Assembly (NCBI RefSeq): GCF_947179165.1
Contig: NC_077240.1
Location: 29,994,001-30,058,000, forward strand
From: Solanum dulcamara
Lineage: Eukaryota; Streptophyta; Magnoliopsida; Solanales; Solanaceae
Direction: 5' to 3'
DNA length: 64,000 nt
A program made the position numbers and the translations under genes. Below are positions 47,782 through 60,399 of the stretch, in pieces. Numbering within the stretch: position 1 is the stretch's first letter; each line of letters opens with the position of its first letter. The notes below the pieces were generated by a model. It had not been told where the DNA came from. It was given only the letters and a program-made list of their open reading frames with translations, and did no database searches.

Positions 47782-50107
47782 TGTAACATCCCCTAAAAAC
47801 GTTGTATACGATGTTTCAATTTTTGCTTAAACATGATACAGCCTTTGTATTTTGGTCATAACTTTTCATAGGAATATCCAAATTGAGTGATTCAAATTTC
47901 TGAGTAACCACAAGATCATTACCTACAACTTTTATGAAGACCATAGTTTAATATTCGGAGGTTACGTAGGTCAAATAAATTAATCTTTGTAAGGTAGGAT
48001 GCTATGACGGAAATGAGTGTTTATAGAAGAAAAATCATATCTCACTGTAGGTTTATCCAAATTGGTTGATTCTTGAACGCTATGAAACTAGACTTCCATA
48101 TCTACAATTCTTATGAAGACACCAAATCCTAATAAGGAAGTTATCTTATTCAAACGTAGCTCCCAAAAAGAGTATTCTGTCAAAGATAACTCATTTCACC
48201 TACCATAGAAAGATCTAGATACATTTGACATCACTCATGACATAAATTGTCTTCCATTTAACATCATCCATGACATCAATATATTCCACTAAATTTTCAG
48301 ATTTTTATTTATAATTATTTTATTTATTGTTAGGTCCTCTTTCCCACCTATAAATACCCACCTTATTTCCTCATTTTATTCATCAAGCTTTCTCAAGCAA
48401 ATCTTCTCTCTATACACTTCTTTACACATTCTCAAATATAGTTTTAGTTCTTAGTAGTAAAGAAATACTATTCCGGTAATTCATATATTCTGGGTAGTAC
48501 ACAAAACGTTCCGGCAAGGAGAGAAGCTAGGACTCAAGAGTGGTCATTAAGTCTTCCGGTACCAACTAAAGCTTCGGTTTCCAGGTATGTAAGGTTTCAA
48601 TGAGAGTATTCCTTCCACTCTCATGTCTAAATTATTTTGATTATATAATAAATTATATTTATTTTCTTTAAGCTCTACTCTAAGTTATGTGTGTGTTTAT
48701 CCATGGGTTCTTCCACCCATGTAGTCCAAAAACTCTTTCAATTAAATATCTTGATTTCAAGTAATATTTTCTTATGGTAAATTCTTATTTTTACTTAATA
48801 GTATGAATCATGGTTAAACTAATGATTATTGTTCTATTTTGATGCAACATAATTTCATATATATGAATTGATGGTTTACAAGTAATTCCGCTATTTATCT
48901 ATTTAAAAGTTCTTGAAATTCATGGTGGGTTGTTTAAAAGCATGATTTTTAATTAATGGATTTCAAAGTATTTATGTATATTTATTTACATACATATTTG
49001 CAAGTTGAAGTGATTTGAACCCACCTAGTTTTACTATGTTTTTAATAAAGTTTGACTTGAAAGCTTTGACTCCAAATAAATGTTTATGAAAGCAATATCT
49101 ATGATCAAAAAGGGAGTCTTATGAAATGAAAGAATGATGAAATGATATGAATGATGGATTATTTATGCAATAAGGACAATTCTTGCATATTTGAATTATC
49201 AAATGTTTTAATGAGCTATTCTACCGAATATGATGTTTGAATTCTCAAGTTATATGCTATGAATATTTTGAAGTATTAAACTATTCCGTGGGATTGACTT
49301 AGCACCGAATAAGGCATTGAGGTGGGATTCGGTAAGGGAATCCTAGTAGCAACCCCTTGTCTCATTAACTATGTGCCAACATAGGAGCCCTTGTAGGCTT
49401 AGGCTAATGGATCCATAAATAGCCCTTAAAGTTAAAGTTAAAGAAATGAATGAAGTTGACGGAGTTCTACCTGGCAAGTAGTCTCCCCGGCCAACGTAGG
49501 GGGTTATGTTGGATTCCATGTAATAGCTCGCATGGTCATAAATATCGGTTATGGTTAATTTCCCACAAAATGAATGTTTTAAAGGATATATATATGATTT
49601 ATTATGCATACATTAAATTATGTTCCATATTACATAAATGTTTTAATGTTTTCTCAATGTTCATGCATCCTTACATACTTAGTACATTCAAAGTACTAAC
49701 GCATACTCTTTTGCCTACATGATATCACCATGTAGGGATCAGTGCTCCTCCTCATTCTCCTCCACGTGGCTAGTTGATATTCCATTGAAGACTATTTTTG
49801 GTGAGTTCCCATGTTTCGGGAACAATACTCCTTTATTTTTCTAGTTTATGATATGTTAAGATATTTTACTATGGAATTTCTTCTATTATGATTGAGGGTG
49901 AGCTAGGGACTTGTCTTAGCCCCGTTAAATCTAATAGTTAGAGGTATTGTTGGACATATGTAAGTTGAAGATTTATTATGATTTCCGCTTGTTTATTTAT
50001 CATCATTACCTATGAAAGGCTAAAAGAATGCTAAGAGGCTTGTTTGAGGTACTTTCGGGTTCCTCATTCGCCATGTCACGTCTAGGCCCTAGGCTTGGGT
50101 CGTGACA
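47782..50107 (+). repeat. 3' LTR of element D
   Basis: 2326 bases, nearly identical to 40487-42811. Most differences are transitions; one C is added in a CCC run near 48717. TATAAATA at 48349-48356. Followed by AATAC, the target duplication. Confidence 0.97.
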
Positions 50108-50715
50108 AATACGCAACACATTCCTTTCTGAAGAATTTCATAGTTTGTAGTCCCCAAAGTCACAGTGCTCACCGCATACTCATTCTCCTAATTATACCAT
50201 TCTTCATTGTCAAACTACTTCAAATGTCAAATAAGTCACACCAATGTTATTTTTCTTTGTTGAATAACTAACCAGACAGGATGAGATGTTCATGAAGTCT
50301 CTTAACAATTGTTCATGTTTTAATGCCATAACCTCAAAACATATCATTGAACCACAAACTTACTCATCCCTTTCGAGTCATAGAGCATTCTAAGTCTGAC
50401 TACACATCTTTCCTATAATTATATCATTTCTACCTCAATGCTAGGTCCGACACTAACACCAAGGGATAACACCTTAATTGCTCACATGCAGAATTAAGCA
50501 TGAGTCCTCACTATAAGAAAGAGGACAGATTGAAACGATAGGAATTAGATTAGATCAAGGATGCACGATAGAGAATCAAAAAGTGAAGGTATTTTCTAAA
50601 AGTCTTCATAGCCCCTCAAAGATAAGTACAGACGTGTCCATACCGATCCTCGAGACTCTACTTGGACTTGACTTGTACACTTGAGACCTATGAACCTGGG
50701 GCTCTGATACCAATT
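50108..50715 (-). other. Internal region of element C, 5' side, with primer-binding site
   Basis: On the minus strand, just inside the LTR end, TTGGTATCAGAGCCCC (plus strand about 50698-50713) is a perfect initiator tRNA-Met type primer-binding site. Beyond it about 600 bases show no gag. Together with 37424-40486 the whole internal region of C is only about 3.7 kb. Confidence 0.65.
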
Positions 50716-51714
50716 TATCACAATCCAAAAACTAGGTGTGATTGTACTTGTCCTTTCCCATTAGACAAGTCAGCCTAAATCCAATAAATGCGGAAGGTAA
50801 AAGCGGAAGACAGTTTAGATAAATTAATATAGATAAAGCGGTAACTTAGTCAACTACAACATTTCCACGGACTAATTATCACTTGTACAAGCCTTTTAAT
50901 TATAAGATATGAAATAAATATGAGTTTCAATCTTTGTCTCTCAAATAGAACAAAGTAATACATAAAGAGGAATAGGAAAGATGGTTGGCGTTAGCAGCTA
51001 CCTCTTGAATCACCTCAGAAAGCGTCGGATGAAAATAAGAAAAGCTAGGTCACTATCCGCGCTTAGAACCTACACAAGTGTAGTTAGAAAAGAGTACCAA
51101 CAATGTGGTACCAGCAAGTAAAAAACCTAAGACTAAGCAAAGCTAGTAAAATACACGTAGTACTGCCACACCATCCAATCCCCAGACTACAACTTGCACA
51201 AAAATTAACTATTCTAATAGTTCTAGAAGCACAATATTCATATACCTCAATAACAGTATAATTCAATTCGCAAGCAAATAGCACAATTAATAATACAGAT
51301 CAAGGGATATTAGGGGTAAAATAGTCCACAATGGCAAAAAATGTATGATGCAACAAAATGCAATGCAATGTCACATATCGTGATGCATGTCTTCCCTAAT
51401 GATACACATCCATTAATCACCTCCGACTGAAACATATGGAGGCCTCACATAGACTATGTATCTGTCGGAAGAGACATCGACTATAATATCCACCGCAAAA
51501 GACCTCAGCCGCAAGAAAAGACCTTGATAAATTACCTTGTTCGAGAGAAACCTCGGTCCCAATATCTTGTATCTCACTCATATCACTTTTTCAATCATCA
51601 CAGATAAGTGTATGCACAAGTAATGAGTGAAAACGGAATGGATATTCACATATAATGTCATATAGCCCACAATCACCCAATTAATCAATATCATATCAAC
51701 AACATATAAATATA
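50716..51714 (-). repeat. 5' LTR of element C, first half
   Basis: Aligns with 32684-33676 from end to end at high similarity. The terminal TGTCACG of the other copy is TATCACA here. It is interrupted after the target word ATAAATATA (51706-51714) by the MULE and continues at 63640. Confidence 0.85.
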
Positions 51715-52785
51715 GTAAAAATTAAGGGAATCCCATAGTGTGATGATGAAATTGCATCCTATCCCTACCCTTTCAATAATTACAAGAATCCTATTTTTTT
51801 TAACCATCCAGATACATAGTGAAAAATGGACACATAGTTATGATACAACAACTATTACTTTTCAGTTACGTTTTTTATAGAAAGAAATGTAAATGAAATT
51901 ATAATTACCCACTAATCAAGGCAATCTGTTTCAATTCAAGCTATAAACAGTATGAGTTGTAGAAAAATTTACAAATGTATATTGTTATTCTCTCCTAAAA
52001 ACAACAAGTCAAAGAAACTCCAAATTGAGTGCAAGCTCCGTGATGAATATATCCATATTGTTAAGACATTCAGGGATCAGGTGAAATATGAAAGATACAA
52101 GAGTAATGGAATAGTTTTTGCTCAGAATATTTCTTTTATGAATCTCAAATCCGTCATTGCAGCTGAATTGGATATCGATGAGGGGAGGAGATATTTGAAA
52201 ATTCGATACATAGTAGAAGGTAATTCATCTCCATTAAAAATTAGAAATGATATGAGAGTAAAATTGTATTTTGAACTGAAAAAATTTGTGGTTGGATTCT
52301 CAATGTATCCATTTTGCATTTATATAACTGAAAATTGGCTGGAGAGATACATAGCTTGGATGGTACTTTCAGTGAAATTGTTATGTTGAAGGTTCGAACA
52401 TGGATACTCGTGCTTTTGTTGTGGTTGAATCAAGAATTGGTGATTCTAACTATATACCAAAATTAAAAATAACAAATTACATTAAAGATGCAAACAATGC
52501 TAATGTGAAAGAGAAATAATTGTATAAGGATAAAACAACACTGATCTCCGTAATAGCAAAATACAAAGTTGTGCATAATTCAATTTCATAGTCAAGAGGT
52601 CTGATAAAAAAAGGTATGTAAATATTTGTAATGTATTGTATATTTCAAATTTTGTTTTTATTAGATACATAATTAATGATACATTGTTATTTTAATATAT
52701 TTATTAAACTGACATTATAATGTATCATGATCAATTTTGAGTGTTTTATTGGTATGAAAACATATGGTATTGAATACATATTATT

Positions 52786-52921
52786 AATTGATAATGTATC
52801 TGATACACATGGAATATTTAATTGATAATGTATCTGATACACATGGCACAACTATTTAAAAAATTTATTTCATATCTATACGTGATATTTTGTTGATTGA
52901 TAATATATCTGATGCACATGG
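52786..52921. repeat. Three copies of a palindromic GTATCTGATAC repeat
   Basis: ATTGATAATGTATCTGATAC followed by ACATGG occurs at about 52786, 52820 and, with two changes, 52894, inside a transposase intron. Its core GTATC-T-GATAC is a perfect palindrome. Confidence 0.85.
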
Positions 52922-53669
52922 CACAACTATGTATTGGTTTGCTTTACGGAAGAATGTGGTTGGTGTATGAAGGCAACTTGTTGGAAAAATTTAGATGTAT
53001 TCAAGGTGAGGTACTTCAATGATGAACATACATTTCCATTGAGAGATAGGATACTAACCAAGGTCCAAGCCACGGTTGGATTTGTCAGTGGTGCGACAAC
53101 TCTGGTCAATCATAAAAGAATTCATAACCCAAATGATAAAATTGATGATGTTAGATAAGTCTACTTGATTGATATTTCTTACCATCAAGCGTGGCGTGCT
53201 AAGGAACGTGCATTGGAGATGTTAAGGAGAAAACCTGTTGATGGGTATAGAAAGCTTCTTCGATACATATATATGCTAATTTTGTGTATCCAAATTCATA
53301 TATAAGGATGCACAAGTAAGAAAAAAATGAATTTATATATCTTTTCATAGCTTTAAGGTCATTGATGAGGGGATTTAAGTTCTGCAGACCGGTGGTTGTT
53401 GTTGATGGAGAACATCTTAGTGCGGCTTACAAAGGTGCCTATCTATCGGCAAGCACACTCAATAGTGCAGGTAGGTAGTTTTTGTTTTATTTATTACAAA
53501 TTTATAAATAACAGTCTATGTAGGATACCTCATTATGGACTATTTTGTGATTAGGATGCATATTGGCATTAGCTTATGGTATCGTTGATACTGAAAATGA
53601 TTATTCATGGACATGGTTCTTCCAGCAATTCAAAAGTGCATTCGGTGAGCGTGATAAGGAGATAAAGTG

Positions 53670-54203
53670 AAAAACAACCAAGATGTATGATGTCGAATCG
53701 ACGTCCCTATTTGGAATAGAATTTTCTTGAAAGGGACCGGCAGAGCAAAGAAAGCCTTAGATCTTTGCTTGTTTCGTGGTATGGACCAAAGCAAAGGTTC
53801 TACTGCTCTCGACACCTATCCAATTAACCAAAAGTATAATCAATCAAGACCGAAGCTTATGCAATTGTGGAATTCCGTTCAAATAGAAAGCTTTTTGTCC
53901 AGTTCAAGGTCAGTAGTGAGCTGTAGGAAAAGATAGTAACGAACCAAAAGAAATTCATGTAGTTGCATAAGGGGAGAAACTACTAACTCTAACTATCTAA
54001 CTGTACTGATGGGGGTCAATCTCACTGACCACTTACTTCACCACACCCAAGCCAGAGGCTAAGGAGAGCAGAATAAGGTGAAGGTGGATACAGCTCATCA
54101 AGAGCTTGGTTAAGTATCCAAGACTGTATGCTTTGCTGGTTGGATCTGAATCTGCTCTATAGTTATCTATTCTCTTTCTTTTTCCTACCTCCCCTACTAA
54201 GGG
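53670..54203. other. 534-bp insertion in MULE transposase, origin unknown
   Basis: The transposase frame reads GERDKEIK up to 53667 and resumes CVV..DRNKSIM at about 54204. The 5-bp word AAGTG stands at both edges (53665-53669 and 54204-54208), and joining across one copy restores the reading frame. The inserted DNA is richer in G+C than the surrounding MULE, lacks TGTATC motifs, has no TG..CA ends and no poly-A tail. Its texture recalls plant mitochondrial intergenic DNA, but I cannot confirm that. Confidence 0.6.
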
Positions 54204-55289
54204 AAGTGTGTTGTAGGATAGAAATAAAAGTATAATGAAGAGCGTAAGCATTGTGTTTTCAAAAGTTCCTCATTATGCATGTATATGACATCTTTGGAAA
54301 AATGTTTGTACAAATTTCAGGAGAAGCAAAACCACCTTAAGTGATTTGTACTATTCAATGACAAATACTTATAGAAAGAAAGATTTTGAAAAATTGATGG
54401 CCAAAGTGGAAAAAGTTGATCACAGGACTAAAGAGTACCTTGAAGCTGTTGGGTATGAAAAGTGGTCAATAGTTCATGAAATAGTCAACAAGGGAAGAAA
54501 GATGACTTCTAATATAGCAGAATGTATTAATGGCTGCCTTGTTGAGGTGCGACAGCTACCTATATTATATTTCTTGGAAGAGGCTAGAATCCTATTTAGT
54601 TCTTGAAACTGTAAAAACGGGGAAATAGCCTCATATAAAAAGGAAACATTAGGCAGAAGATTTGAAGATATTCTAATGGTAAACACATCTAAATCTTCTA
54701 GGATGAAGGTATGTATGATATTATAAATATCTTATGCATCTCAATTGATCTATCAGTGTTAAGTTTGATATGTTTTATTAAAAATCCTAAAAAATAATAT
54801 ACTTTGTTTAACAAAGCACTAACTTTTAGAATATTTACACGTTGTTCCATCATCTGAATTTATTTTTTCAGTTTATGAATCTGAAAGAATATAAATCATG
54901 TATCTTGAGAGAAAAAATACAATTGTGGGACATTTCAATTTGATGAGGTACCTTGTACACACGCAATTGCTGTTTTAAAGAGAAAGAATATTACAGATAT
55001 GCATCTCTACTGCTCTGATTACTACAAACCAGCTGCGTTGGCAAACACATACGAAGTTCCAATGATTCCAATGCCTGACAATGAATATTGGTTAGTTCCT
55101 GAAGAGGTTTTGAATGATATTGTGTTACCGCCTAGATTCAAAGAGATGCCTAGACAACCAAGAAAATGAAGGAAACGGAATCCGGATAAAAAATTAACAT
55201 TAAACACAAACAGTGGCGGACTTTGTGGACAAGAGGGTCACAACCGACGAACCTGTAATTTCTTTCTAGAAGAATAGTGAGAAGAACCT

Positions 55290-56269
55290 TTTTAGAATAA
55301 ATTCATGTTTACTTTGAATAATTTTTTATTGATTTATGTTTTATTTTTTTAATAATTTACATGAAATGATATATTAGTTTTGTTTTTACTATTCAACTTC
55401 GATATTTAATTACATTTGCTGTCCAGGTGTTTCAGATAATGACATGTATCTTAAATATAATATTGAAATAACTTCTCACGAAACTTCTAATGGGAGGTTT
55501 CAGTTGAAAATGTATAGAATTAGTGAACTCAATAAAAATTATTTAATGTATCATTCCTGCTTTATTACATTAGATTTCACATAGATTTTTAGATGTATTG
55601 TTAATCATGTATCAAAGTTCTCTATGTATCAAGCATTAAAAGATCAATAGTACTACAGGTTCATATGTTTTATGTATCTAGTTAATTTAAGTGTAAATGT
55701 CATATATCATATTCTACAATTATGTAATTGCAATTTATATATAATGCATCATTAATAATGTTGTTATTATGTTATTATGAGTATTAATCAAATGTATCAA
55801 ATTCAAACTAGTCTATCACTTTTAATTTTTATTATGTATCTTCATTTTTTTGATTTAAATACAACGTATCATGACTACTAAATATAATTCGTATTACTTT
55901 ATTTAAATTTAATGTATCAAACTGTATAAAATTGTATCAGATTTACTTTAATGTAGAAATTTTAAAGCAATGTATCACTATTAATCTGTTGAATCTGGTA
56001 CAATCTACTATAGTAGATTTCATTTTCAATCTTTTAAAAAAGTGTAAGAAATTACACAATTAAACAAAATATGGTAGTAACATAACATAATGAAAACATT
56101 AGAAATATATACATGTTAACAAAAGTATTGTCAAAAAACAACTATACCATTGACTTAAAGCCAAACACTAGTAGCTAAGTTTGAGTATTTGAGACACAAC
56201 TACTATATAGCAAAAAAAAGTCTTAAATACAAAAGATACTAGTTAAAATATAGATAATTGATACAGAAC
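55290..56269. other. AT-rich spacer between the two MULE genes
   Basis: No credible frame. It contains the convergent 3' flanks of transposase and protease genes and about a dozen TGTATC or GATACA motifs between 55440 and 56010. Confidence 0.6.
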
Positions 56270-56669
56270 TACTCTAAATCAACCAACTTTTTCTTAGTAG
56301 GCGGTACATAATCATCCTTCGATTTTGATGGATCATCGTTTTCATTGACATAGCCTCCTTTGGGTTTTTCACAAACATAATTTCATAAGAGTGCATCATA
56401 TCTTGCATGGATATAATCAGCTGGGATTCCTTGAGAAGGGATTGGAATTTCATCACTAAGATACTCGGCAAACGCAGCTACAAAGACACCACAGTCCCTG
56501 CAATATTTTGAACATATATAACATTAATAAACAGACATGATAAACACTAATACATATATAACAACAGTACAATTTAATTGAAACAGAACACCAAACGTAA
56601 ATACTTAAACTACAAGGTCATGCATCAACTGGAAAAAAAATATTCATTCTGATGAACTAGCCTAAAAAC

Positions 56670-59002
56670 TGTCACGTCCCGGGAGGGTACCCTAAATGTG
56701 ACCGGCACTGAAGACCATTACTGATCCCCAAGAGAATCACTTGGTCCAATCACACATTCATTCAATCTCATTTTATCAGCGAAAGAATCAACTCACAAGA
56801 ATACTATTCATAAATAAGGCCAAAGGCCAACCATCTATCGAATCAACAACTAGTAAGAATGAAACTAGACAAAATGAAACAAATCAACATCATCAACACT
56901 CTAGTCTATGAAGCCTATATCAGTAATCTACGAGGTGTCAATGACAGGTTCATGGCTACCATAAATTAAATAAAGGAAAGCTAACTCAAAGCTGAAAAGA
57001 TAACTGCGGTATCCTTCGGAAATAGGGAGGACTCACCAACTAGATGGAAGCGAATAGACCCTCAACGGTGCGTCTGTTGATGATCTCTACTACCTATTTC
57101 TACATCATGAAATGATGCAGGCCCAAATGAACGTTAGTAAATGGAATGTACGAGTATGTAAAATGGCACAATGAAACATACATCAGGGTAGAATCAAATC
57201 AACTGAGAATCCCAACTCAAAAGAAGAAACAACTCAATCAAAATGTCCTAAGTCTAAACAAGAATATGATTTAGACAAGACTAATCATATACAATCCAAT
57301 CCTATCCATTCCAAATCCGACTCAGAGTACTATCAAGATCTATATGGAATTTTTTTTTATTTGACAACAATCACTTATGAGCCAGTGATAGTACAACAAG
57401 TCGATGTTGTTGCCACGTCCGTTCATACCTTGTCAGGGTAGGAACGAATCAACAATGATGGATCCGTAACCAAGCAAGTCCTATTAGGTCAAGACAGTAA
57501 TTTGGGAAACATTCGACTTTAACGGTTCAATCCTCTCTTACATTTGGCGATGTAGTTATTGGGTTCGAGTTATTACTTATTCTTACCCAATTCGATGCTC
57601 GATACTCCTCTCAAGACTCAATGCTTATAAACCTTTATCTAATCAGTTCAATCTAGTCATATCGACAAGTCTCATTAGGACCCTTATCAATTCATCAATT
57701 CTATCACAACCAAACCTCTTGACCGATCATACTATTCGATCAATCCCAATCACATTTTTTCAAGGGTAATTTAGGTATGCATTTATGACAATATTTAATC
57801 CTATCCAATCATTTCTTCATTCATTTAGCCAATCTTTGGGCTAAATAATGACTCATCAAGACTTCAAATCAATAATTAAGGATACTCAAAACACTTAAGT
57901 TTAAAACAAAAAATATGTATAATAACTCATACCATCAACTCTTAGACCCAACCATAGTATAAGAATATTGTAATATAGAAATCAATTCGAGTTCATGGGG
58001 GTGAAGACATAAAGCATTTATCAATTTCTCAACTTATCAACATCAACATAACAAAATCAAGTTAGTAGATGTAAAAACTCATTAGGACATAGATCTATCA
58101 AGAAAACTCAATTTTTATGAATATTCAACTCAAAGAAGATGTAGGGAACATGGGTGAATTAAATTCATGTTATTAGCAGTCTTACATACCTGAATCTTAG
58201 GAGTTATTGGATAAAAGTGTTGGGTTTGGAACCTTGTAGCTTGAAGTTGAGAAACCAATCTATGGATTTGTGAAGGAGATCTTGAATTTGGAGTCTTTAG
58301 ATCTCTCAATATTGGAAAAATCCCTTCCTTGAAGTTCTTGATCTTTGGGAGAAGGAGAATTTGGGATTTTGAGAGTATATCTATGTATAAGAATATTATT
58401 AGGTTGAAATATTGAGAAAAATCGTCTTTTAATAAATCCCATCGGCAATTTCGGCGAGCTGAAAGTCTCTTCACTGAACCAGTCAGCGAGTCGCCAAAGG
58501 GTGTTTGAGCTCGCCTAAAATATCAGTTTATGAAGGATTTCGGATCCATTCAGCGAGCTAAATCGGATTGTCGCTGAACCATTCGGTGAGTCGCCTAATT
58601 GGCAGGTGAGCTCGCCGAATTGTCCTATTCGTACATGCTTCAGTAAAATGATCATAACTTTCTACTCCAAACTCCAAAAAATGCAATCTTTATGGAGTTG
58701 GAAAGAAGACTCAAATACCTTTAATTTGATAGGTCATATGCCACCTAATTCGTTATATTCTAGGATATATGAATATTTGAACCTGACCCTTATACGAACT
58801 CATTTGGAAACTTAGCCGATAAAAATTCTTTGGACTTGGCTTGGTTTTAGGGATCCCTTATGAATCTAAATCACATCTAATACACTTTAAATACATATGA
58901 ATTTATCCTAGATCATATATACAATTTGAAGTCTTCGAATTCAAGCCTATACGCATATGAAGAATGGTCTGAATCTTAGCGTAGAAATTTTGAGGTGTAA
59001 CA
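56670..59002 (-). repeat. Solo LTR, family A, inside the MULE
   Basis: 2333 bases with TGTCACGTCCC at the left and GTGTAACA at the right, flanked by AAAAC at 56665-56669 and 59003-59007. The minus strand reads TGTTACACCTC..GGGACGTGACA, related to the LTR at 15253-17458. No primer site or coding sequence adjoins it, so it is a solo LTR. It lies wholly within the intron between the His/Asp exon and the Cys exon of the Ulp1-like gene. A GC-rich module with repeated GGCGAGCT/AGCGAGTCGCC motifs is at about 58440-58620. The open frame 58130-58474 is not a recognisable protein. Confidence 0.9.
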
Positions 59003-60399
59003 AAAACATATGAACATCAGCTAACCAACTTATTTTCCAGTTAACCAATTTTATAAATACCTGAATATCATATAAGATCAGTCAAATAAAGAAAATGATA
59101 TATATAAATAAAAAAAAGTGACAAATCATTTACAAGCTGTCACTTCCTTGTTTAACGATGCCTTGAACATATTCAACATTGAAGGAGATTTGGGGTCCCA
59201 GAGGCATGCCCGTTGACTTGTCCTTGTAGTTATCAAGTAGAGACCAATCAGTGTGATCTTTTTCTTCAAGAAAGCCATTGTTCTCAATATAGGTAGGCAA
59301 CATTAAAGTCATCTTTCTTATCTCTACAGTTAGTTCTTTTTTCCTTGATCCCATTATTAAATCATACACATGAATAAGCCTCTCTTTTAACACAATTACA
59401 ACCAACACCCAATGGTAATCTCCATTGCAATTCACAGAGATATAAACATCGTCTACTAAATGCCATGGCAAACCAGCAGGGATAAAAATTTCTTTTATTA
59501 TGTTTGTGACTGACCTCTCAAGCCTAGATACAACATCACTGTGTGCCATGTATTTATGTGTACTGATATCGTCGTGACTATAGTACCTTGCATGTGCAGT
59601 ATTGATTTAATCTTTGAAGACACAATTTTATGTGGTGTATTTGTAATTATTATCAAATTGATGCTTGAATTTTTTACAAAGGTAGTAGAATATAACATCG
59701 ATGTTCTTCAAAAATGTATCAAAATTAAAATGATATAATAGTTATACATAATTAAATATTTAACCTGTAACATAGCTTTGTAATTATGAATCTGATACAT
59801 TATTTTTTATGTACCAGATACAAAAATAAAATTATCAAGAATACATATAACATGTAGTTTTATCACTAACCTCATCATTCCAATACCTACTTGGCTGAGA
59901 CATCAAATAAAATAAGCTTTTATTCTTAGGATATGCAACAACAAAATTAATTTTTCCAATTCCAGCAGAAGCACTTCTCACTCAGTAATGGTCATTTTTT
60001 AGCTTCCTGTATGATTTTTACTAATCAACTTATTGAAAATAAAGGATAGATAAAAATAAAACTGGACATGAAAATAGATGACTTACTTCAAAGCATGAGT
60101 TTTTAAGAGGCCTTTATCTATCTATTGGCAATAATCTGATATTATGTTGTTTGGAAGTTCATAACATATACCAAATTCTTCGAATGGATATTTCTGGCGA
60201 TTATCAAGAGACATTTTCTCCTTGCCTTTATCGCTTGATCCAAAGGATGTCAAGCAAGGCGACTGGAAAATCTTCGAATGCATTCTTCTATGTGGAGCTA
60301 GAGTCTTTGTATCTTCATGGAGAATAGTCTGCTTGGATGGAATAGTTGTTGGCAACTGACTGTCACAAAGAAGACAATCTGCATCAGATGGTTCCTAAG

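Larger units (their letters stand above)
40487..50107 (+). mobile_element. Complete Ty3/gypsy element D (Tekay/Del chromovirus)
   Basis: 9621 bases: LTR 40487-42811, primer-binding site, gag-pol 43026-47579, polypurine tract, LTR 47782-50107, flanked by the 5-bp duplication AATAC (40482-40486 and 50108-50112). The LTRs differ at roughly two dozen places by eye over 2.3 kb (about 1%), so this is one of the youngest insertions. The gag-pol frame has four stops and no frameshift. A C-terminal domain resembling a chromodomain points to the Tekay/Del branch. It lies inside the internal region of element C. Confidence 0.97.
51952..55270 (+). pseudogene. mudrA-like: MULE transposase (mudrA-like), broken
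   Basis: Exon-like pieces on the plus strand. N-terminal part 51952-52389, no known domain. Zinc-finger/FLYWCH-like DNA-binding part 52934-53160 (CFTEECGWCMKATCW), then SYHQAWRAKERALEMLRRKP near 53190. The DDE domain starts with RPVVVVDGEHL (first Asp codon 53404-53406), is interrupted by a short intron (about 53470-53554), and continues ILALAYGIVDTENDYSWTWFF. After the 534-bp insertion come DRNKSIMKSVSIV (second Asp codon 54217-54219), VPHYAC, then RKMTSNIAECING (about 54500). SWIM zinc finger FDEVPCTHAIAVLKRK near 54940 and zinc-knuckle remnant CGQEGHNRRTC near 55230. Several stops (for example TGA for Trp in the C-x-H region near 54288). It would cut and rejoin the element's ends; this copy cannot. 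Confidence 0.85.

Noticed and set aside
53630..53936. Short frames on both strands within the 534-bp insertion
   Set aside because: No domain recognised; a coding origin cannot be supported without a database search.
58130..58474. 114-codon minus-strand frame
   Set aside because: Inside a solo LTR, no recognisable domain, overlaps another frame on the same strand.
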